A stretch of 64,000 nucleotides of DNA, taken from contig NW_003205333.1 of NCBI RefSeq assembly GCF_000006405.1, positions 115,494-179,493 on the forward strand, in the 5' to 3' direction. This document shows, in pieces, positions 33,001 to 44,199 of this stretch (position 1 is the first letter of the stretch; every line of letters begins with the position of its first letter). This stretch comes from Perkinsus marinus ATCC 50983. Its lineage: Eukaryota > Perkinsozoa > Perkinsida > Perkinsidae. The translations under genes were made by a program, and so were the position numbers. Below the pieces are notes generated by a model. The model had not been told where the DNA came from. It saw only the letters and a program-made list of their open reading frames with translations, and searched no databases.

Positions 33001-34251
33001 ATGAGTTACCCAGAACACGATATGGAGAATGGAGATGATACGAAGACGACCAAATCGGAGCGGACCATGTCGGCTTCGACCACAGCTGATGCCGGCAGTC
33101 CTTCAGCACTATTGAGGCTGGTCGAAAATAGACGACCTCGTCGTGAATCCGAGGACTCTGTGAAATCCAAGTTGGAACTCGCGATAAGAAGGGTGAGTCT
33201 CTGTCCTATCACGACGTTTGCTTTAGTCTCTTCAGTAGACATCCTGTTCGCCTCTTACGAACGCTGGCACTAAGTCGGCTCCGGACGGCACACTGCTGGT
33301 TTATCGCACAGAGAGTATGGCCACTGCTGTAAAGGTAGTGGTAGGAGATCCCCCGCTCATTGCATTCATCTTGCATCAGGCTAATGCTTTCTTGAAGACC
33401 AAGATGTGCCCTAAGCTCAGAATGAATGCCAATGGTGTGTGGACCTGTCCTCAAGGCGATCGTTGCAGGTAGTCTCACATTACCATGCCACTATCCCGTA
33501 CTAAAGATTCCCATGTTAACTTAGTGATGTGATAGGTGCTCGATACGGAATTCTGGTGCCGAGACTGCGTGTGTCTGTCAGTTTCGCTCACTCTGAGGCG
33601 GAGTTGAGGTCTCTGCCGAACCTTACCAAGACGGCTATCTGTTACGAACAGGTGTATGGCAAATGCGGTTGCAAGAATGGTGCTCGATGCAAGTAAGAGA
33701 GGCTCGAGCAGGAGGAGGAGGAGGAATGGTATGCTGTGTGGTATCTTTAGATATGCGCACAGCGAAGAAGAATTAAGGAAGTACATTCCTTTGAGTACAT
33801 CCAACAGCAGATCTCCCGGTCGCCCAAGGTAGGCTCATCGACGTTCTTTGTGCCTTCGCTTATATATTTAAGTAGACACGGCAGTGGGGATTCTGTCAAT
33901 ACCACGAAGAGGAAGAACTCTCGAGCTTCTGAGCTAGTAGTAGGAACTTTCGTATGATTTGTGTCGAACCTTACAATCAGGGACTTTGTAACAGTGGTAG
34001 TAGAAGTGGACGTCGATGCGGTAAGGAGAGCGTCTCGTCTTGTACGAAGACCGCAGTTGAACCGAAGCCTATAGATCTTCCCAGCCTCCGAAGCAGAGCG
34101 CTGGAGGTGGTGACAGTGAGGCATGCTTTATCGGCGTCATTTTGGTATGTGTTAGATTGCTCGAGAGCTCCCCGCGAGCAGAGGGAAGCATCTTGAGATA
34201 TCCAGGAGTCAACTTGTGGACCAGCTCGATGACCCGTGCATTGCACAGTAG
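33001..34251 (+). CDS. Two-finger CCCH RNA-binding protein (TTP/Cth2-like)
   Basis: Eight exons whose phases all close: 33001-33192, 33239-33334, 33380-33468, 33582-33692, 33751-33828, 33876-33939, 33981-34115 and 34156-34251 (stop). Introns are 42-58 nt except the third (113 nt). The first finger is built across exons 3-4 (KTKMCP.., CPQGDRC, then FAHSEAELR) and ends C-x5-C-x3-H. The second is built across exons 4-5 (TAICYEQVYGKCGC, CKNGARC, then YAHSEEELR). The repeated (F/Y)AHSE.ELR after each finger is the signature of tandem CCCH proteins that bind AU-rich mRNA elements and trigger decay. Further Cys residues in exon 7 could form a third, unusual site. An ATG at 32,995 is an alternative start. 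Probably a cytoplasmic mRNA-stability regulator. Confidence 0.85.
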
Positions 34252-34743
34252 GGATAAGTCACACCGAAGTGCGTTTATGGAATCTTCGCTGTGCGTGAAG
34301 ATACATGTGCTCCATCTGTGGCGCTCTCGCCTCCCCTACGCCTGATCCTACGATAGCATCGGCATGCGCGCACATGACTTGTGCTAGGTAGGTATATGGC
34401 TGAATGAATGCTGCGGTATGGCTTGTTGCGATGCTCAGATGCTTTGAGGGATGGCGACGTGCTAATGTGGAACAGGAGCCCAAGCTCAAGACTCTACCTT
34501 GCCCGTCTTGTGGCTGTCCTCTTAGGAAAGGGATAGACGTAAACCACCGTTGCAATGGGCTTATTTTGTGGCTTGGGAATCGAGCAGTTATGCAAGTGTG
34601 TGTTTCGGAGATAGTTTTTCAAAATTGGGGATATTAGTATCAACGAGGTTTGAGAACGCCTTTGTGATCTATAGTAGTATAACGACACATCACAACAACC
34701 ATTAAGTTCCATTATATTTCAGTGTCAATAAATTCTCATAAAA

Positions 34744-35163
34744 TCATTGATAGTCAGCCAAACAAAGTCGATAGTCAGCGACTTTGTTCACACTGTATAT
34801 ATTCCTAATGTGATTGACTTGTCCACAATCTCGATTTTCTAGTATGCTCAGGTTTTCCCCTTCAACGAGTCCATTGAGGGGCCTATTGCAGCGCTGCTGA
34901 GGGTCTATTCCAAGATACGAATTCGCTGCCAGAAGTGAGATGCAGAACTCGTCCAATTTTACCTCTTCTTGGACTTGGTCATTTTCAGGGTCGATGAGCT
35001 CAGCAATTCTCCCCCGTGCGAATGGGTGGGAAGTGTGCGAGACTTCCCTGAGCATATGGTCGTATGTCACCATTGGGAGTGTATGTTGGAGACTCTCCCG
35101 AGCTCCAGTCTTGAACACGATGCGGGGGCGGCTAACGAGGACCGCCCTATGCAGTTCAACCAC
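34744..35163 (-). CDS. Possible coding exon, unknown protein
   Basis: An open stretch of 139 codons on the minus strand with an ordinary globular amino-acid mix. It has no ATG at its upstream end (a stop precedes a GTG), so it would have to be an internal or terminal exon, but no upstream exon can be placed: the SH3 gene begins 10 nt away on the other strand. May be only a chance frame. Confidence 0.2.
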   Translation of the reverse strand: MVELHRAVLVSRPRIVFKTGARESLQHTLPMVTYDHMLREVSHTSHPFARGRIAELIDPENDQVQEEVKLDEFCISLLAANSYLGIDPQQRCNRPLNGLVEGENLSILENRDCGQVNHIRNIYSVNKVADYRLCLADYQ

Positions 35164-35173
35164 GGTACGTTAC

Positions 35174-36094
35174 ATGGCCACCGAGGGACCAGTAAGGGAT
35201 CTTCCTCTGCTTGCTGTGAGTATCTGTGTATTCTCAGTTTCATCATCAGCAGCAGCTGACATCACTCCCATGTGGGACGACATTTCACCTTCGGCGGATT
35301 CTGGCAATCTCCTGAAGATTCCTCCGGTACGCATGTTCCGTTGAATGCTTCTGTGGACACTTGTGCTCAGGCGTCGGCTGATGCGAGCAGCACAGGCTTC
35401 AACGAACAGTTGCTTATCCTCTCGCCCTCACCGGTTGTGGATTCTCACGGGCACCCCTCGGCTGCCGCAAGTGCCTCCACTGCAACGACGGTGAGAGTCA
35501 TCAGGAGTTGTGTCATGTGAGTGGAAGTTCTCTTGTCTGGCAGATTACAGGCGCATTGGGTGGCATCTGGAGGACGCAGCAGCTCGACGGCTATTCAGGA
35601 AGCAGCTCAAATTGTTCGGAGATGATGACATGCATAACTCCTGAGAAAGTCTCTCTACTTCCCGGCAGTGGTTTGGGAGAGGAACCCGATGATAAACATG
35701 TCGAAGAGTAGGTCTGCAGTGGTATTCGGTCGTTGCAACGTAATTGCTGTTACCTTCAGGTTGGCCTTAGCTGAATGTGAAGTGATATGCGACTTCATCC
35801 CATATGGGTCTTCCGCTGACAAGATGCTGGAGATATTCGAAGGAGAGACTCTGCTGTAGCGAACGTGTTGTTGTTTCCCACAAATTTCAGCCGCACGTCG
35901 CAGGTATAGTTCTTCGACTGAGGATGGTCAGTGGTCTCTGGTGAAACGCCTTATTACGGACGAGCAGGGATGGGTCCCCACAAGGTAGACCGACATCATA
36001 ATATAGATGATTCAAAGCTTGTCATCATGTAGTTACTTGCAGCTCCCTTCGGGTGAGATGCCACAATACATATCGTCCGGCCAGAGTAGTGTAG
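35174..36094 (+). CDS. SH3-domain protein with N-terminal hydrophobic segment
   Basis: Six exons with closed phases: 35174-35326, 35371-35490, 35544-35707, 35760-35855, 35904-35984 and 36043-36094. Joined, the C-terminal part reads as an SH3 domain: ALAECEVICDFIPY (beta a with the ALYDY-like start), an acidic ..MLEIFEGETLL.. RT-loop region, then W-S-L-V-K-R, then GWVPTSSL at the place of the usual G-x-(V/F)-P-x-N-Y. SH3 domains bind proline-rich partners in signalling and cytoskeleton. The N terminus (LPLLAVSICVFSVSSSAAA) resembles a signal peptide or anchor, unusual for SH3 proteins; alternatively, part of it is an intron. At the 3' end, GTGAGA in exon 6 could be a further 5' splice site, joining in phase to 36,135 and extending the protein to a stop at 36,511. 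Confidence 0.6.
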
Positions 36095-36511
36095 AAGTCC
36101 GCGAGAGTTCTCAAAGATCTTGCGGCTTCGACAACGACGATGACCTTCTGGTTTATGATGAGCTCACCTATGCTCATATTCGCCCTTGCGAAGAGCGAAG
36201 CTCCAAGCTCTTGTATTATACAGATGTGCAGGCAGGCGCTGATCGTCAAGCCCTCGAACTCGAGGAATCTACAGCTCAATCAGTGGCCAACGACTGCCCT
36301 ACTTCTTGTCTCGACCAAAAGTGTTTTCATTCCCAAAATCGACTGCGGTCAATTTGGTAACCATGATTCTCCTCACGATACAGTGGTGTCTTATGATGTT
36401 CTCACCCTTTCTGTTCGTGGTACCACTGTTAAGTATTATCGCAGAGAACAGGTCTTACCAAAATCATCTAAAAACTTTTCTTGCCTCATGCTGGCCGCAT
36501 CCTATTGCTGA

Positions 36512-36942
36512 TGCTATTAGACTTGCACGCGTGCTGTTATTGCTGCTCGACGGTTCCGCACGAAATGCACAACAGCACTTCTCCATATGTGATGATACCA
36601 TTGATTAGTAATCCATTGCAATTATTCTATCAGAAATGATGATAGTCGCGGTTGGTCTGATGTGGGTCACTCACAGTGGGTGACTCAGAAGTATCTCTCT
36701 AGTTATGTAGTGAGTGTCCAGCGACGGTCCCTGTCAAGTTAGGTCGTCATTGATTATAAGACTAAACTAAATAGAGTTCATACATCCCATCGCGATAAGA
36801 GTCGTGATGATCCGTCGAACAATTCTGATCGGGACTACCAACATACACCTCCCGCTTTTATGTCAAGGTTGTCCAGTTAATGGTATGATTGTGAACGTCG
36901 TATTAGACGTTTGTTGTGAGGAAAACCTGAATATAGTTTTTC
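36512..36942. other. Spacer, no gene supported
   Basis: Nothing recognisable. May hold the 3' UTR of the SH3 gene. Confidence 0.3.
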
Positions 36943-37353
36943 ATGTTGTACAGAGGAGAGCCGAAGAAGAGAAGCCTTAGAATGCCATTTAAAGTGGTTT
37001 TCGCTTCTGATCTCAGTCGGTTAGGGTCCTGCGGTAGTGGCTCGAATCTCTTCCATTCACTATTGATTGCTTTCGCTCTCGTCATCACCATACCGGTTAG
37101 CGAGTGTAACAGCACTGGAATCTGTGATATAACGGTGGTTTGTGTTTATCAACCTGGAACTGCCAGAATTCCTGCTGATGTTACTGCTTGTATAACTCGT
37201 GGTGTTACCTTGGTCGACTATGAGCTCTATTTCGCTGCTACGTGCTGTTGCTATTGGTCATTCCGTCTAAAAAGAGTAGTTGCACATTTTCTCTCATCAC
37301 AACTATACAGTGACTTCTTCTGGAGAGAGACGTTCCACTATGTCTTGTGTTAA
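36943..37353 (+). CDS. Small hydrophobic Cys-rich open frame
   Basis: 136 codons from ATG; an in-frame ATG at about 36,982 would give 123. One strong hydrophobic run (LFHSLLIAFALVITIPV) is followed by a Cys-containing part (ECNSTGICDITVVCVY) and a second hydrophobic, Cys-rich run. This could be a secreted or membrane protein, but there is no family match and no support beyond the open frame and the hydrophobic profile. Confidence 0.3.
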   Translation: MLYRGEPKKRSLRMPFKVVFASDLSRLGSCGSGSNLFHSLLIAFALVITIPVSECNSTGICDITVVCVYQPGTARIPADVTACITRGVTLVDYELYFAATCCCYWSFRLKRVVAHFLSSQLYSDFFWRETFHYVLC

Positions 37354-37781
37354 TCAGTCGTCACTTGAAAAAGCTAAAATCAAAAGCTTGTTTTCAAACT
37401 AAGCAACAAAGGGAGCGGCGTCAGGCGCGATGATTCACCACAACAACGTTTGATCGGCAGTGTTGATCAGCACAACTAATATCAGGCTGATTTGATCCGT
37501 CGTACTGATGAAACATCGAGTTGGATGAGATGTGATACAAGCCGGCATTGCAATTTTCTCGATAGATTATTCATTTTTGTTGTCTTGATTCTGTTCGTTC
37601 GAGAGCCGCCATTTTAATGTCCTTCAGTGCGGCTGTGGTAGTCAAAGGGTAGAACCGCCTACCACTGATAAGCTGACGTCACCAGCTTATTCGATCTGAT
37701 CAGATAATCCGACTGATAAACCTCTAAATCGACTATCTACAACGATTGACTTTCTCAATACGTGATTATATGTTGTTGCGT

Positions 37782-38598
37782 TCACCATAGATTAGTTCGG
37801 GGCAGATCTCCAAAAAAACGAGAGCGCTCAGGCACGAACTGAATCGAGTCGGCACGAGATTGCAGACCTGCAGGGGTAATGTGATTGCCATATCGTACCG
37901 GACGAGTATCATCCTCTAGACCGAATCGAGGCAGTACCATGATGTACGTGTAGGAATACTGCATCAAACTCAATTATCGTCATATATGATTCTGTTAGTG
38001 ATCAACTTGCGTTAAGTGACGGGTAACCATTTTCATGCATGATAAGAGTGCCGGCATCTGTAAGAGGAGACATGACAGTGTCAACGCAAGCACATTTTCA
38101 GTGGTCGAGTCGGATTCGGTTTGGCTGCGTGTTACTTTTGGTGTTTTGTGGGTAGTTCTCGCAGCGAACCTCTTGCACACCCCGTGCGGAGGGCGACTTC
38201 CTCAGGGAGTTATACAGCACTAGCGATATCAGAACAAGACGGACCACGAAGGGAATTCGAGAGGGTACGCATATGTTTTGGCGCGCCGATGTAGACCTGT
38301 CGTGAACTTTGACAGCTTCACGACCATTAATACTGCTAACATTTTGCACCGAGAAAAAATGAAACATTTCACATCGATTCCGGCCTGAATGTGAATCGTC
38401 GAAAATCGTTCGAAGTTCCTGCAATCTCCTAATCTCCCTGCGTATCTCCTCCATGAGATCTGTCACGGCATCGTTATGTAGATTCACGCTATACGTGAGT
38501 GTGTAGCCATTCATACCTCGCACGTAAACGACCCAGGTTCCATCCTCGGCAGGGACATTTTCGCTGCTTCTACCAGAAAGAGCGTTGGTGTTCCCCAT
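37782..38598 (-). CDS. Probable N-myristoylated membrane protein, unknown family
   Basis: The main exon (about 38,098-38,598) begins MGNTNALS, a good N-myristoylation start (Gly2, Ser at position 8), so I prefer this ATG over one seven codons upstream. It has a charged helical stretch (LMEEIRREIRRLQEL) and a hydrophobic segment (FVVRLVLISLVLY) near its end. A second open stretch (37782-37973) reads naturally (YTYIMVLPRFGLEDD..) and probably forms a downstream exon; the join is not resolved, and the frame also stays open to 38,098 unspliced. Function unknown. Confidence 0.4.
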
Positions 38599-38619
38599 AG
38601 CGATGATGATTAACCACAA

Positions 38620-39157
38620 GTGGACGACAACATCAGAGGACTATGAGATACCCCACTAAAGTTACTAAGTTACAAAACAGGTCGGCATCGATCGGAAACA
38701 TGCTTCCATCACAATCAGCACCATTTCTGTGCACCATTGTTGATAGCAAAGATAACCTTACCACCTACTCCCAACTCAATGCACTCTCGATGTGTCATGA
38801 ACCCTTCAGGAGTCTGCATTATCCAAGTCCCTGTGTTCATCCTAAGTATCACTCAAATGACCATAAAACGCCCCAATCACTGACCCACCCAGTCCGCTCC
38901 TTCAGCTCGTGAGGCAAGAGCCAGATGTCTCGGCTGGGCTTCGACACTACTTGAATATTACGTATGACGGGAGCAACTGACCAAGCTTCCTTCGAACGTG
39001 GCCTCTTAGCATCACCCTACATTGGTATCGTTTCAGGAGGATATTGATACGGTTTCCCTCCACTACGAAACCCCTTATGAAACCTCCCCGCTGCAGTAAC
39101 TTCAAAAGATGCACCTACGGTTGCATCTTAAGGTCGGCTACGACTCGCACTAGGCAC
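38620..39157. other. Spacer left of the first MITE copy
   Basis: Short open frames only, none with recognisable content. Confidence 0.3.
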
Positions 39158-39351
39158 CAGTGTTGGAATATATGTTCGCTTTCCTCAGCTGAGAAACGCC
39201 CCATTAGGAGATTCCTCAGTCATTATAGGAGTTTACATACGAATTCGGGTAGAAGTGTACAGAAACCAATGAGAATTTCCCCAAGTTCCTCAGAATTTCC
39301 ATTTTGTCAACAACACATGTGGTTGACCATGTGCATAGTCTTCCGACACTG
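39158..39351 (+). mobile_element. hAT-like MITE, copy A (complete)
   Basis: Begins CAGTGTTGGAATAT and ends TCCGACACTG, an inverted pair. Inside are TTTCCTCAGCTGAG, TTATAGGAGTTTACATACGA, GGGTAGAAGTGTACAGA and GTTGACCATGTGCAT, all found in the other copies. The flanks CTAGGCAC and CAAGGCAT agree at 6 of 8 positions, possibly a worn 8-bp target duplication. About 194 nt, no coding. Confidence 0.7.
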
Positions 39352-39834
39352 CAAGGCATACCTTAACTCTTACGTTCATCGTGCTATATGGACACCGCTG
39401 TACCGGTGCTGTAGCCGTCAGCAGGCTAGTCACCATCTCACATGCCTTCTGCATCTCCAAATGGACATACACGTCTCGTACCCCGCACCGAACCCGTGTG
39501 GAGAGTAGCGCTCGCCCAACTAATCGATTGTTCTGGCACCCATGGAGAAGTCTTCCCTATCGGCCTGCAACTCTCAGCTACCCAAGGCACTCAATGCCCT
39601 CCTTAAGTAAGACAAAAGGACTCGGATATTTGTTTGTAGACTCGCTGCTATCCTCAGTGGAAAAATCCGAGTTTTCCACCGGTCTAGAAAGTGAAAACTT
39701 TCTTCTTACCTTTTGAAATGCGTCACGTGAAAAGTCTACATTCTTCCGACGTTCATTTTTATTGTTTCATAGTGTTCCTGGGAGGTTGTATAAAATGTTT
39801 GATGCTCGTTATACCACATCTGAGTCGACCTCAG
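39352..39834. other. Spacer and unresolved 5' end of the L1-domain gene
   Basis: No independent gene. The first exon of the next gene should lie here; an intron ending CGACCTCAG at 39,834 is clear but its start is not. Confidence 0.35.
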
Positions 39835-41350
39835 GTACTCTGCGAAGAAGTCAGCTGAGAAGGCCACCAGAGACCTGCTGGCTGAGGAGGCTGGCGACAC
39901 TGTCACTGTGCAGATTAATGTTGATAAGATACAGGGAAAAGCTGATAATAAATATCGGTTGATGTAGTATACAGGCTTAGGAGAGGACCATTGTGGAAGT
40001 CGTCGTTTTCAGACAAGTACCTCACTCGATTCACGGCAAGAACGGCATCGAGGGACTGTCCATTTGCCTTATAGCTCGGGATCCTAAGCAAACCGCTCAG
40101 AAGCTGGTGGCCAAGTATGGAGGATCTTTGCGTATCTTAGGTCGTTATAGGTATTATGCAGATACAATTTGCCCATTGCCAAGATTGTAACCATCAAGGC
40201 TCTACGATCGAAGTAATAGAGGGCTTGCGAATCTGTGCATATCTCGACTGAGCGCACCTGAATCACTCCGTGTGGGAAAATATGCACATGGTCAACTACG
40301 TGTGTTGGTGAGAATAGAAAAGTTTTGTGGAAATTTTGAGAAAATACTTGTTGGTTTTTCTACCTTTCCGTTCTTCTAAATCGTATGCCAATTTTCATCA
40401 TGTAGTGAGGCGCTCAGCTGAGGAAACCCAAAATATGTTCTATCACTTGGTGTAGGTACGCGGCTCGTTTTGAGCTCCTCCGGGATCTGGCCAACGCTCA
40501 CGACGTCTTTCTCTGCGATTCCTCCGTGTCCGATATGCTCCCCAATCTCCTTGGCAAGTACTTCTTCCATCACAAAAAGCAAAAGATACCGTAATTCGAG
40601 GAAATTCTAGGAGTGCTGTTACTCCCCGCTGTCTTTAGGGTTCCCGTCAAGTGGCCTACTTCTAGCGACGTGGATCCTACCAAGCAAATTGAGAAGGCGC
40701 TCAACAGTATTAAGTCTAATCAGGTTACCGCGAGTGATCCATTCTTCGTTTCTGAGGTACCCGTTATCGTAAGAGTACTGGAGCTAGCATCAGCGTCCGT
40801 ATTGGTGACACGTCCATGGCTAAGGAGTGGGCTTGTTTTGAATCTTCCATTCTAGGCAGGAAGTGTATCTTTCTCAGGGATCTCGTCGAGAACGCTAGAG
40901 TCGTCCTTGAGGCCTTGTCGAGCGACATGTTGTCAGTGAAACGTAAGATCCTTAGTGTCGGCGTCCAGAGTACAGACTCGATCATGCTCCCCGTATGGGC
41001 GGCTGAGGCGCCGAAACCTGTGGCAGAAGAGAAATCTGGAAAGAAGGGCGTCAAACGGGTACGCTTTGAGGTGGCTGAAGAGGAGGAGGAGGAGGAGGAG
41101 GAGGAGGAGGAGGAGGAAGAAGAAGAAGAAGACGTTGGCAAGATGAAGCTGTCGGAAGTCCCTGTGGGAAAATTGGAGGAGGTAGGACTTGAACCGGGGA
41201 TCTAGGGTTGTTGCATTGCAAGTGCTGTCGCAGAGACGTGAGAAGAAGCGTGTGGCTGTTGCGGCTGAGGCGCCTCGGAAGATCTCAAAGCCTAACGAGA
41301 AGAAGGGCAAGAAGAAGACTGCTAATAAGAAGAAGCCTCGTAGAAAATAA
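39835..41350 (+). CDS. Ribosomal L1-domain protein, Utp30 / RSL1D1 type
   Basis: Exons seen: 39835-39957, from 40013, one ending at 40212, 40456-40590, 40639-40723, from 40774, and a last one to the stop at 41348-41350. The joined protein matches the eukaryotic L1-domain nucleolar family: AEKATRDLLAE start helix, VPHSIHG..CLIARDP (the LPH.. then .CLFTKD block), FELLRDLANAHDVFLCD, SVSDMLPNLLGKYFFHHKKQKIPVPV, then SISVRIGDTSMA. It is followed by a run of 18 Glu and a Lys-rich tail. These proteins act in the nucleolus on 90S/pre-60S ribosome precursors. The intron 40213-40455 is 243 nt because a MITE has inserted. One join near 40,130-40,190 is unsolved. The gene precedes a nucleostemin GTPase gene on the same strand. 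Confidence 0.8.
40268..40449 (-). mobile_element. hAT-like MITE, copy B, inside an intron
   Basis: Reverse orientation relative to copy A: GCACATGGTCAACTACGTGT near the left end and CTCAGCTGAGGAAA near the right. Terminal repeats are worn (CCGTGTGGGAA and TTCTATCACTTG). It lies wholly within the 243-nt intron of the L1-domain gene. Confidence 0.6.
41077..41130 (+). repeat. GAG/GAA tract coding for 18 glutamates
   Basis: GAA, then a long GAG run, then GAA codons, in frame in the L1-domain gene. Acidic runs of this kind are common in nucleolar proteins. Confidence 0.9.
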
Positions 41351-41536
41351 TGTGGTGACCAGAAGCATCTGAGCTCATCCCCGGCCAGACGTATTCTATC
41401 GGCTCTATCGGCACTGTCCTTATATCGAGTAAAGTTTCTCCCACGTATACTGCTAGTTGGTTCGCGTTGGGGTTGATCGTTATACTTTTTTGAATAGCCT
41501 CTCTTGTGCTGTTGTTGCCTCTGCTACTCCTTCACT

Positions 41537-44199
41537 ATGAAGATCAAGAAGCCTTCTAGAAGACAAACTCTGAACAGGAAATATAATATCCAGAAAAAGG
41601 TGGAGCTCACTTGCGTCGGTGCTCTGTTGTTTGCCACGTCGACGTAGGTGAAAGAGCATAATCGGAAGGTGAAGAAGCAGGCTAGGGTGGCAAAGAAAGT
41701 CGGAGTTGTGGTATCGAAAAAGAGAAGAGATCCGGGGATACCGAACAGCTGGCCTTTTAAACAGGAGGTAGGTCAGGTTGGGATGTTTTAACACGGGTTA
41801 AATCGTTGGGGTAGGTACTGAATGACATGGAGAAGAGGAAGCAAGAGAAGGAGGCTCATATTAAGCGGGAGAGGGAACTCCGCAAGAAGGTAGGGCACTG
41901 TTACTGATGAGCCTGTCGAGTGAGCCGTCATTGGAATAGGGCTTGCCAGTCGAGCCAGTGGTGTCTAGGAAGAATCAGGACAAGGTGGTGAAGTCCCTGG
42001 CAGAGTTGAAATCGGAGGCGGAGCGAAGGACGAGGTATTTTGGAGGATGGAACGGTAGGGGTTGTGATGTGTGTTCTCCTTCGTTAGGCTCTATGATCGA
42101 TCGGCTGATGCGCTCATTGGCTCGTCTACTTCTGTGAGGGACATGCACAGCGTGACTCATCTTGGGAGCGGTTCCAAGGAGGTAGGGGGAAGGCGAGGCG
42201 AGGTGATATGACTTGGTGGTGCAGGCACAGAACACTAGGAGGGCCTATTATAGGGAGCTGAGGAAGGTTATGGGCATGGCTGACGTCGTAGTAGAGGTAG
42301 CCTGCTGCTGCTCATACGACGACTTGGAGGTCTGCATCGAGTGATGTGTTAAAGGTTTTGGATGCTCGAGACCCTCTGAGTTGCCGATGCAAGAGCCTCG
42401 AGGAGGAGATACTTTCAAACGGCAAGAAGGTCATCCTTTTGCTTAATAAGATTGGTAATCAGCCGGTGTGGAATCGGCATAGTAGTAGTAGGGCTACTGT
42501 TGGTTTTAGATCTCGTACCTAAGGAGGCTGTCCAAGCTTGGTTGGCTTACCTTCGTAAGGACTTCCCTACTATTGCGTTCAAGGCCGCTAGGAGCTCTGG
42601 GGACCGTAGGGGGGAGGGTACTGCTCAGTGGTGTGTTATGGTTTTCAACACAGGTCAAACTGGCAGGGCTATCGCGGCTGAGACGGCTTCTGAGGGGCTA
42701 TTGAAATCTAGCTATGGCGTCATTGGCAGCGACGCCCTGTTGCAGCTCTTGAAGAACTATGCAAGGTAGTGTTGTCCTCAGCATGTGGCATTGTATGTGT
42801 TGCATCAGGAGTGTTGGTACTGGTCGCATCAACGTTGGTATTGTTGGCTACCCCAACGTTGGTAAGTCCTCTGTTATCAACTCTATGAAGAGAGGCAAGG
42901 GTGTGCACCTTATGACTGGCAATCGTGCTGGGGTTACTAAGCAGATGCAGGAGGTCCAGATAGATAAGACTGTGAGCATGATCACTATTGTTGCTGGTAG
43001 GAGTACCCTTCCCTTTAGGTGAGCTTACTAGATTGCCCCGGTGTAATTTTCTCTGGCACTGAGGAGTCGGCCAGCAACACTTCTAGTTTGGTAAGAAGAG
43101 TATTTCTTCTACGGTGGTGCTAATGTGGATTTGTTTTAGGTAATTCGACAGTCGGTGAATGTGGACGCCCTCGAGGACCCGATGCCAGTCGTTGAGGCGT
43201 TGGTCAAACGTACACCGCGCAACGCCGTGTTGAAGCATTTCAAGGTGAGCCTGGAGGGGTAGTGCTGATATGGAGGCATACCATATTAACAATTGTTGGT
43301 TGAGATTGTTGTGGTATGTAACCCATCACGCGAGTGTGATTATATCAGCATATGCATTTTCGGATGGTTTTGGTAGATGCCTGCATTCGAGTCGGTGAAT
43401 GAGCTGGTTGGTCATGTGTGTCGGAGTCGGGGTAAACTCCGTCGTGGGGGCGCACCGGACTTCCGGCAGGGAGCCAAGGACGTTCTTAGAGAGTGGACAG
43501 CTGGCAGGCTGCGGTAAGGGCGCGCGAGGTAGAGGGAATTACTGTTTTTTAATCAGATTCTTCTGCATGCCTCCTGCAGCTGATAAGGGCAAGAATTTCG
43601 CTAAAGTGGTCGCTGCTGCCAGCCCCGAGTTTGACATTGACGCACTCTTCAGCCAGGTAAGGGTGAAAAGTCCACACTTCATCAATAGGACGGGTGATTT
43701 GACGTTTCAGGCGGATACTAACGCGGAAGCGGCAGCTGGGGTGGAGTTCAGCGGGTCGGCTCATAACGCGGCTCAGAGTGCTGACATGGGCGTCGATATG
43801 GAGATGGAAAGCGGCGAGGAAGGGGAGGTAGATGAAGTTGATGATGACGACCAGGAGGAGGAGGAGGAAGTGCCGGTGAGTAGATTTAGGGGTAAGGGGA
43901 ATGGTATTGTTGTTGTTGGTAGATTCTCATTGACGAGGCTGTTGAGGAGAAGAAGGCTTCTGGTAAGACGAAGGAAAAACGTATATTCACGGGATTGAAC
44001 CCGCGTGTGAATCGGGATATCAAGAAGAAGACTAAGGAGGCAAAACGTAACCAAGGGAAGAAGGAGAGGAGACAACGAACGCAACAGATGGAGGTGAGCT
44101 CAGGAGGGTGTGCTGGAGTTGTGATGGAATATCCAGGCTTCCGACACCGCGATGGAAGGCGATGACGACGGCTACAACTTTCAGAGGGACTTCAAGTGA
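41537..44199 (+). CDS. Nucleostemin / GNL3L / Nug1-type circularly permuted GTPase
   Basis: Exons with closed phases at the 5' end: 41537-41599, 41648-41767, 41815-41889, 41940-42034, 42088-42181, 42225-42296, 42355-42454 and from 42510, continuing to the stop at 44,197-44,199. The basic start (MKIKKPSRRQTLNRKY, then DPGIPNSWPFK) is the family's N-terminal domain. The GTPase motifs come in permuted order: NKID (G4, about 42,445-42,511) precedes GYPNVGKS (G1, about 42,846), a conserved GVTK (G2) and DCPG (G3, about 43,030). LDARDPLSCRC before G4 is also family-typical. The C terminus is acidic then Lys/Arg-rich, as in nucleolar GTPases that help export or mature pre-60S ribosomes. Introns are 43-57 nt where clear. 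Between 42,600 and 42,830 the splicing is uncertain. Confidence 0.9.

Noticed and set aside
36007-36360. Plus-strand frame overlapping the end of the SH3 gene (DDDLLVYDELTY..) and its antisense frame at 36025-36279
   Set aside because: The SH3 reading uses another frame with phase-closed junctions. A 32-nt intron needed to reach this frame would be shorter than any other here.
40933-41310. Poly-Leu and poly-Ser frames opposite and beside the GAG tract
   Set aside because: Artefacts of the trinucleotide repeat read in other frames.
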